From positions 62,001-126,000 of the forward strand of contig CAWELJ010000003.1 of assembly GCA_963809825.1 (NCBI GenBank): DNA of 64,000 bases. Direction: 5' to 3'. The stretch's first letter is position 1, and each line of letters starts with the position of its first letter. This stretch comes from Bog-473 sp963809825. GTDB lineage: Bacteria > Actinomycetota > Acidimicrobiia > Acidimicrobiales > RAAP-2. The translations under genes and the position numbers were made by a program. Below are positions 59,958 to 64,000 of this stretch, one piece after another. The notes below the pieces were generated by a model that saw nothing but the letters and a program-made list of their open reading frames with translations, searched no databases and had not been told where the DNA came from.

Positions 59958-61019
59958 CTACAGCCTTTCTGCGATGGCGTCGCCCACGGCGGTCGTGGAC
60001 AGCTTTTCGTTCGAGGTGGGCAGGTCGGGGTTCGACATGGCATCGGTCTGCGCGGCCACGGCCTTGACGATGCGGTTGGCGGCGTCGGTCTCCCCGAGAT
60101 GCTCGAGCATCAGCGCCGCCGAGTGGATGGCGGCCAGCGGGTTGGCGATGCCCTGGCCGGCGATGTCGTGGGCGGCGCCGTGGACCGGCTCGAACAGCGA
60201 CGGGCCGGTCCGGGCCGGGTTCAGGTTGGCCGAGGCCGCGAAGCCGATGCCGCCGCTCACGGCGCCGGCCAGGTCGGTGAGGATGTCGCCGAACAGGTTG
60301 TCGGTGACGACGACGTCGTAGCGCTTGGGGTCCTCCACCAGGTAGATGCAGGCGGCGTCGACGTGGTTGTAGTCCCAGTCCACGTCGGGGAATTCGGGAG
60401 CGACCTCGCTGACCGTGCGGTGCCAGAGGTCGCCGGCGAAGGTCAGCACGTTCGTCTTGTGCACGAGGGTGAGGTGATGACCCGAGCGGCGCGAGGCCAG
60501 GTCGAAGGCGAAGCGCACGCAGCGCTCGACACCGTGGCGGGTGTTGACCGAGCCCTGGGTGGCGACCTCGTGCGCGGTCCCCTTGCGCAAGAAGCCGCCC
60601 TCACCGGCGTAGGTGCCCTCGGTGTTCTCCCGGACGACCGTGAAGTCGGCGCCGGCGGCGACGGAGCCCGGGACGCCGGCGAAGGGGCGCAGGTTGACGT
60701 AGAGGTCGAGCTCGAAGCGGAGACGGAGCAGCATGCCGCGCTCGAGGGTCCCGGGCGGCACCGCGGTGTCGCCCACGGGCGGGCCGACGGCGCCCAGGAG
60801 GATGGCGTCGAAGCCGCGCAGCTCGGCCAGGGTCTCGTCGGGCAGGACGACGCCGTCTCGCAGGTAGCGGGCGGCCCCGAGGTCGAAGGTGGTGGTGTCG
60901 AGGTCGACCCCCGCCGCCTCGACCACCTTGAGGGCCTCCGCACAGACCTCCGGCCCGATGCCGTCGCCGCCGATGACGGCCACCCGGTGCCTGGTGGTGT
61001 CGCTGCTCACTGTCCTCAT
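59958..61019 (-). CDS. leuB: 3-isopropylmalate dehydrogenase
   Basis: NAD-dependent decarboxylating dehydrogenase, 353 residues. VAVIGGDGIGPEVCAEALKV, the substrate arginine region NLRPFAGVPG, VRENTEGTYAGEGGFL, the metal aspartates in VTDNLFGDILTDLAGAV and FEPVHGAAHDIAGQGIANP are present. With citramalate synthase next door it may also act on methylmalate in the isoleucine route. ATG 61019 follows AAAGGAA. Upstream is a leader peptide and terminator arrangement that should attenuate the whole leuB-ilvE-cimA operon. Confidence 0.96.
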   Translation of the reverse strand: MRTVSSDTTRHRVAVIGGDGIGPEVCAEALKVVEAAGVDLDTTTFDLGAARYLRDGVVLPDETLAELRGFDAILLGAVGPPVGDTAVPPGTLERGMLLRLRFELDLYVNLRPFAGVPGSVAAGADFTVVRENTEGTYAGEGGFLRKGTAHEVATQGSVNTRHGVERCVRFAFDLASRRSGHHLTLVHKTNVLTFAGDLWHRTVSEVAPEFPDVDWDYNHVDAACIYLVEDPKRYDVVVTDNLFGDILTDLAGAVSGGIGFAASANLNPARTGPSLFEPVHGAAHDIAGQGIANPLAAIHSAALMLEHLGETDAANRIVKAVAAQTDAMSNPDLPTSNEKLSTTAVGDAIAERL

Positions 61020-61077
61020 TGTTCCTTTCTTCTGTCGTCCTGGTGCGCCATGGCCCCCAAATCGCCCCCGGGAATTG

Positions 61078-61103
61078 AAAAACCGCCCACGCAGTGGACG
61101 GTT
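61078..61103 (-). terminator. Intrinsic terminator (attenuator) before leuB
   Basis: On the minus strand: AACCGTCCAC, loop TGC, GTGGGCGGTT, running into five T. The ten-base stem has a single G-T wobble and is followed by the U-tract. It lies between the leader peptide stop (61130) and leuB (61019), where no gene needs a terminator, so it is best read as an attenuator. Confidence 0.85.
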
Positions 61104-61107
61104 CGAA

Positions 61108-61130
61108 GGCGCGCTGGGGTGGTGCGCGCC
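61108..61130 (-). promoter_or_regulatory. Hairpin between leader peptide and terminator
   Basis: GGCGCGC, nine-base loop, GCGCGCC: a perfect seven-base stem beginning at the leader peptide stop codon and ending four bases before the terminator stem. It could be the pause or protector hairpin of an attenuator; whether it competes with the terminator cannot be decided by eye. Confidence 0.6.
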
Positions 61131-61168
61131 TAGTGAATAATGCCTACGAGGTGCTCGGGACGGCGCAT
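61130..61168 (-). CDS. Leader peptide of the leuB-ilvE-cimA operon
   Basis: Twelve residues, MRRPEHLVGIIH, then TAG. GGAG lies five bases upstream of the ATG, so it should be translated. Four of the last six residues before the final histidine are branched-chain (Leu, Val, Ile, Ile), the amino acids the operon makes. Slow decoding when they are scarce would stall a ribosome just before the GC hairpin and terminator, the classical attenuation layout. Confidence 0.72.
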   Translation of the reverse strand: MRRPEHLVGIIH

Positions 61169-61313
61169 GGTCACTCCAGTCTCTCGCAGCCGGAGCGCCT
61201 CGTCAACAGAGGGTGCGGCCCCGGCCGGGCGCCCACCCGGGGCCGATTAGCCTTGAACCCTGCCGGCGCAGTGCAGCGCACCGCCCGCGCATCCGCCTCC
61301 CGGAGGACACGCC

Positions 61314-61814
61314 GTGACCAACGCTTCCGCCAACCAGACCGAGACGACAAAGCTGACCCAGGCCACCCACGACCGTCTGGTGGCCGAGCTCGAGGACCTG
61401 ACCACCCGCGGCAGGGTGGAGATCGCCCAGCACATCGAGGCGGCCCGCGCCCTCGGCGACCTGAGCGAGAACGGCGACTACCACGCGGCCAAGGACGCCC
61501 AGGGCAAGATGGAGTCACGCGTCCGCCAGCTGCAGGCGATGCTCAAGCACGTCGAGATCGTCGACGAGTCCGGCTCCGACGACGGGTCCATCTCGTTGGG
61601 CAGCACGGTGACCCTGCGCTACCACGGGGACGACGAGGACGACACCCAGCAGTTCTTCGTGGGCTCCATCGAGGAGCGCCAGGGTGAGCTGCCCGTGGTC
61701 TCGCCCAGCTCGCCCCTCGGCCAGGTGCTGGTGGGCCGCGTCGCCGGCGACACCGTCGACTACCAGGCGCCGGGCGGCATGCTCAAGGTCCACATCGTCG
61801 CCGTCGACCGCTGA
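61314..61814 (+). CDS. greA: Transcription elongation factor GreA
   Basis: Rescues stalled RNA polymerase by stimulating transcript cleavage. 166 residues: an N-terminal coiled coil with the acidic tip ALGDLSENGDYHAAKDAQGK (D and E at the tip) and a C-terminal globular domain ending GRVAGDTVDYQAPGGMLKVH. GTG 61314. It is divergent from the leuB leader, and its stop overlaps the leuC start (TGATG), an unusual coupling of a transcription factor to leucine synthesis genes. Confidence 0.95.
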   Translation: MTNASANQTETTKLTQATHDRLVAELEDLTTRGRVEIAQHIEAARALGDLSENGDYHAAKDAQGKMESRVRQLQAMLKHVEIVDESGSDDGSISLGSTVTLRYHGDDEDDTQQFFVGSIEERQGELPVVSPSSPLGQVLVGRVAGDTVDYQAPGGMLKVHIVAVDR

Positions 61815-63217
61815 TGGCGCCGCGCACCCTGAGCGAGAAGATCTGGGACGCACACGTCGTCCACGCGGCCGACGGTGAGCCCGACCTGATCTTCATCGAC
61901 CTCCACCTGGTGCACGAGGTCACCTCACCGCAGGCCTTCGACGGCCTGCGGCTGGCCGGTCGCACCGTGCGCCGGCCCGAGCTGACCGTGGCGACGGCGG
62001 ACCACAACGTCCCGACCACCGACATCGACAAGCCCGTGGCCGACCCGGTGTCGGCCCAGCAGCTGAAGGTCCTCAACGACAACACCGCCGAATTCGGCAT
62101 CACCTGCTACCCCATGGGCGACGCCAACCAGGGCATCGTCCACATCATCGGGCCCGAGCAGGGCTGGACGCAGCCCGGCATGACGATCGTGTGCGGCGAC
62201 AGCCACACGTCGACCCACGGTGCCTTCGGCGCACTCGCCTTCGGGATCGGCACCAGCGAGGTCGAGCACGTGCTGGCCACCCAGACGCTCCCCCAGGTGC
62301 GCCCGAAGACGATGGCGGTCACCGTCGAGGGCGAGCTCGCTCCCGGTGCGACGGCCAAGGACATCGCGCTGGCGGTCATCGGCGCCATCGGCACCGGCGG
62401 CGGCATCGGGCACGTGATCGAGTACCGCGGATCGGCCATCCGGGCCCTCTCCATGGAGGGGCGCATGACGCTGTGCAACATGTCGATCGAGGGCGGGGCG
62501 CGGGCGGGCCTGGTGGCTCCCGACGAGACGACATTCGCCTACGTGCAGGGCCGCGACCATGCGCCCGTCGGCGAGGACTGGGACGCCGCGCTGGCCTACT
62601 GGCGCACCCTGCCGACCGACGAGGGAGCGACCTTCGACAAGGAGGTCGTGCTCGACGCGTCCGCCATCACGCCGCACGTGACCTGGGGCACGAACCCCGC
62701 CCAGGTGGTGCCCCTGGCCGGATCGGTGCCCGACCCCTCCGCCCTGGCCGACGCCGGCGACCGGGAGGCGGCCGAACGGGCACTGGCCTACATGGGCCTG
62801 CAGGCCGGGACGCCGATGCGGGAGATCAAGGTCGACACGGTGTTCCTCGGCAGTTGCACGAACTCGCGCATCGAGGATTTCCGGGCCGCCGCCGCCGTGC
62901 TCGAGGGCCGGAGCGTCCACGACGGCCTGCGCGCCCTCGCCGTGCCGGGCTCGCACCGCGTCAAGGTGCAGGCGGAGAACGAAGGCCTGGACAAGGTGTT
63001 CCTCGCGGCCGGCTTCGAGTGGCGCGAGCCGGGCTGCTCCATGTGCCTCGCCATGAACCCCGACAAGCTGGCCGTCGGCGAGCGTTGCGCGTCGACCTCG
63101 AACCGCAACTTCGAGGGGCGCCAGGGCCGCGGCGGGCGCACCCACCTGGTGTCCCCCGCCGTCGCCGCGGCGACCGCCGTGGCGGGGACGTTCGCTACCC
63201 CGGAGGACCTGGACTGA
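61814..63217 (+). CDS. leuC: 3-isopropylmalate dehydratase large subunit
   Basis: [4Fe-4S] hydro-lyase subunit, 467 residues. The cluster cysteines are in VFLGSCTNSRIEDF and EPGCSMCLAMNPDKL. VTVATADHNVPTTD, CGDSHTSTHGAFGALAFGIG and SNRNFEGRQGRGGRTHLVSP are family blocks. It isomerises 2- to 3-isopropylmalate and probably citramalate derivatives too, given cimA nearby. ATG overlaps greA; the stop shares a base with leuD. It is a client of the Suf system encoded in the same window. Confidence 0.97.
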   Translation: MAPRTLSEKIWDAHVVHAADGEPDLIFIDLHLVHEVTSPQAFDGLRLAGRTVRRPELTVATADHNVPTTDIDKPVADPVSAQQLKVLNDNTAEFGITCYPMGDANQGIVHIIGPEQGWTQPGMTIVCGDSHTSTHGAFGALAFGIGTSEVEHVLATQTLPQVRPKTMAVTVEGELAPGATAKDIALAVIGAIGTGGGIGHVIEYRGSAIRALSMEGRMTLCNMSIEGGARAGLVAPDETTFAYVQGRDHAPVGEDWDAALAYWRTLPTDEGATFDKEVVLDASAITPHVTWGTNPAQVVPLAGSVPDPSALADAGDREAAERALAYMGLQAGTPMREIKVDTVFLGSCTNSRIEDFRAAAAVLEGRSVHDGLRALAVPGSHRVKVQAENEGLDKVFLAAGFEWREPGCSMCLAMNPDKLAVGERCASTSNRNFEGRQGRGGRTHLVSPAVAAATAVAGTFATPEDLD

Positions 63218-63807
63218 TGGAACCCGTCGTCGTCGTCACCGGACGCGCCGTGCCCCTCGACCGCACGGACGTCGACACCGACCAGATCATCCCGTCCGAC
63301 TGGCTCAAGCGCGTGGAGCGGACCGGGTTCGGGGCCGGGCTCTTCTCGGAGTGGCGCGACGACCGGGACTTCGTGCTCAACGACCCCGAGTTCGTCGGTG
63401 CGACGATCCTCGTGGCCGGGCACAACTTCGGCACGGGCTCGTCCCGTGAACACGCTGTATGGGCGTTGATGGACTTCGGGTTCCAGGCCGTCGTGTCGTC
63501 GCGCTTCGCCGACATCTTCCGCAACAACTGCACGAAGCAGGGGCTGCTCCCGGTGCAGGTCACCGAGGAGCTCGACCGGGCCCTGCTCGACGCGGTGGCG
63601 AAGGACCCCTCGCTCGAGATCACGATCGACGTGGCGCGCGGGACGATCGAGGCGCCGGCGGCCGGGCTGGCCGGGACGTTCCCGCTCGACGAGTTCACCC
63701 GCGAGCGCCTGCTCCACGGCTGGGACGACATCGGGCTTTCGCTGCGCTACGCCGACGACATCACGGCCTACGAGCGACGCCGACCGGCCTTCCTTCCCTC
63801 CGCCTGA
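63217..63807 (+). CDS. leuD: 3-isopropylmalate dehydratase small subunit
   Basis: 196 residues, swivelling beta domain that forms the LeuCD heterodimer. DRTDVDTDQIIPSDWLKRVE, VAGHNFGTGSSREHAVWALM and SSRFADIFRNNCTKQGLLPV are the conserved blocks. ATG 63217 overlaps the leuC stop (TGATG). The last block WDDIGLSLRYADDITAYERR is typical. No terminator is visible before the next gene, 39 bases on. Confidence 0.97.
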   Translation: MEPVVVVTGRAVPLDRTDVDTDQIIPSDWLKRVERTGFGAGLFSEWRDDRDFVLNDPEFVGATILVAGHNFGTGSSREHAVWALMDFGFQAVVSSRFADIFRNNCTKQGLLPVQVTEELDRALLDAVAKDPSLEITIDVARGTIEAPAAGLAGTFPLDEFTRERLLHGWDDIGLSLRYADDITAYERRRPAFLPSA

Positions 63808-63811
63808 CCGG

Positions 63812-63837
63812 ACCGACAGCACCGACAGAACCGACAG
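63812..63837. repeat. Three direct copies of ACCGACAG
   Basis: ACCGACAG at 63812, 63821 and 63830, one base apart, filling most of the 39-base gap between leuD and the next gene. Probably a slippage product; no function evident. Confidence 0.8.
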
Positions 63838-63846
63838 GACTGGCCC

Positions 63847-64000
63847 GTGGTCGACTTCCGCCCCATGACCGATGCCGACGTGCCCGCCGCGGTGGCGGCC
63901 TTCGACAGCGGGTTGCTGGCCGTGCTCGCCCGCCACCAGCTGCCGGTCACCGGCAATTCCATCCAGGACGAGCGCCGGCGCCTGGACCGTACCCGCCACT
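63847..64000 (+). CDS. GNAT-type acetyltransferase, N-terminal part
   Basis: First 51 residues of a protein cut by the window edge. From GTG 63847 it reads VDFRPMTDADVPAAVAAFDS, the usual beta1-alpha1 beginning of GNAT acetyltransferases (R-P-M-T-x-A-D). The call rests on this short region only. Confidence 0.5.
   Translation, partial: MVDFRPMTDADVPAAVAAFDSGLLAVLARHQLPVTGNSIQDERRRLDRTRH

Noticed and set aside
61020..61313. T-box leader before leuB
   Set aside because: No T-box sequence or specifier-like stem was seen; the leader peptide plus terminator explains the region better.

Overview
The window is high-GC DNA with dense, often overlapping genes, frequent GTG/TTG starts and purine-rich ribosome sites. 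The gene content fits an actinobacterium: a homodimeric pyruvate dehydrogenase E1, Suf iron-sulfur assembly, LCP and RipA-like cell-wall enzymes, many acyl-CoA dehydrogenases, and operators of the mycobacterial KstR type. An uncultured member of the Acidimicrobiia or a relative is my best inference; no rRNA is present to decide. No tRNA, mobile element or CRISPR array was seen. No gene-free stretch reaches 300 bases; the longest are the leuB/greA divergent region (which holds an attenuator), 40838-41126 (nothing clear) and 8972-9222 (nothing seen).

Layout. 1-6.4 kb: lipB, E2 and lpd on the minus strand, rnhA, then aceE on the plus strand, so the pyruvate dehydrogenase parts sit on both sides of rnhA. 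6.4-11.8 kb: an Rrf2 regulator operon with a DinB-like protein, an HhH-GPD repair gene, thiE, an acyl-CoA dehydrogenase and a metallo-beta-lactamase-fold hydrolase. 11.9-25.1 kb: the Suf system is split into two sets, sufC-sufS-sufU (plus strand) and sufB, sufD-Rieske-sufC (minus strand), with two different sufC genes. Between them lie an FAD oxidoreductase/hydrolase pair, a chorismate-lyase-like gene, an LCP protein and an enoyl-CoA hydratase. 25-34 kb: oligopeptidase B, a RodZ-C-like membrane protein, rmlC-like epimerase, flavin reductase, metallo-hydrolases, mutY, a MaoC hydratase and a membrane glycosyltransferase-like protein. 35-38.4 kb: methylsuccinyl-CoA dehydrogenase and a malyl-CoA-type lyase (ethylmalonyl-CoA pathway) plus a dienelactone hydrolase. 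38.5-55 kb: NlpC/P60 peptidase, an Lgt-like protein, then lipid/steroid-type genes (SDR, FadD, thiolase, EchA, FadE, thioesterase) carrying two KstR-type operators, with a GGDEF protein and several small conserved genes between them. 55.6-64 kb: CocE esterase, cimA-ilvE-leuB behind a leader-peptide attenuator, then greA-leuC-leuD and the start of a GNAT gene; together these give citramalate-based isoleucine and leucine synthesis.

A strong pattern is one-base frame breaks. Five genes (E2, the FAD oxidoreductase, the malyl-CoA lyase, the dienelactone hydrolase and an SDR) have two adjoining frames that become a normal-length protein when a single base is added or removed. Two more places (44482-45915 and 55081) look like lost stops of the same origin. 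Uncorrected sequencing indels are the simplest explanation, so these genes may be intact in the organism.

The features I find most informative are the leuB attenuator, the two KstR-type sites, the split Suf system with two SufC proteins and a linked four-cysteine protein, and several enzymes that have lost expected active-site residues (an alpha/beta hydrolase and the Lgt-like protein).
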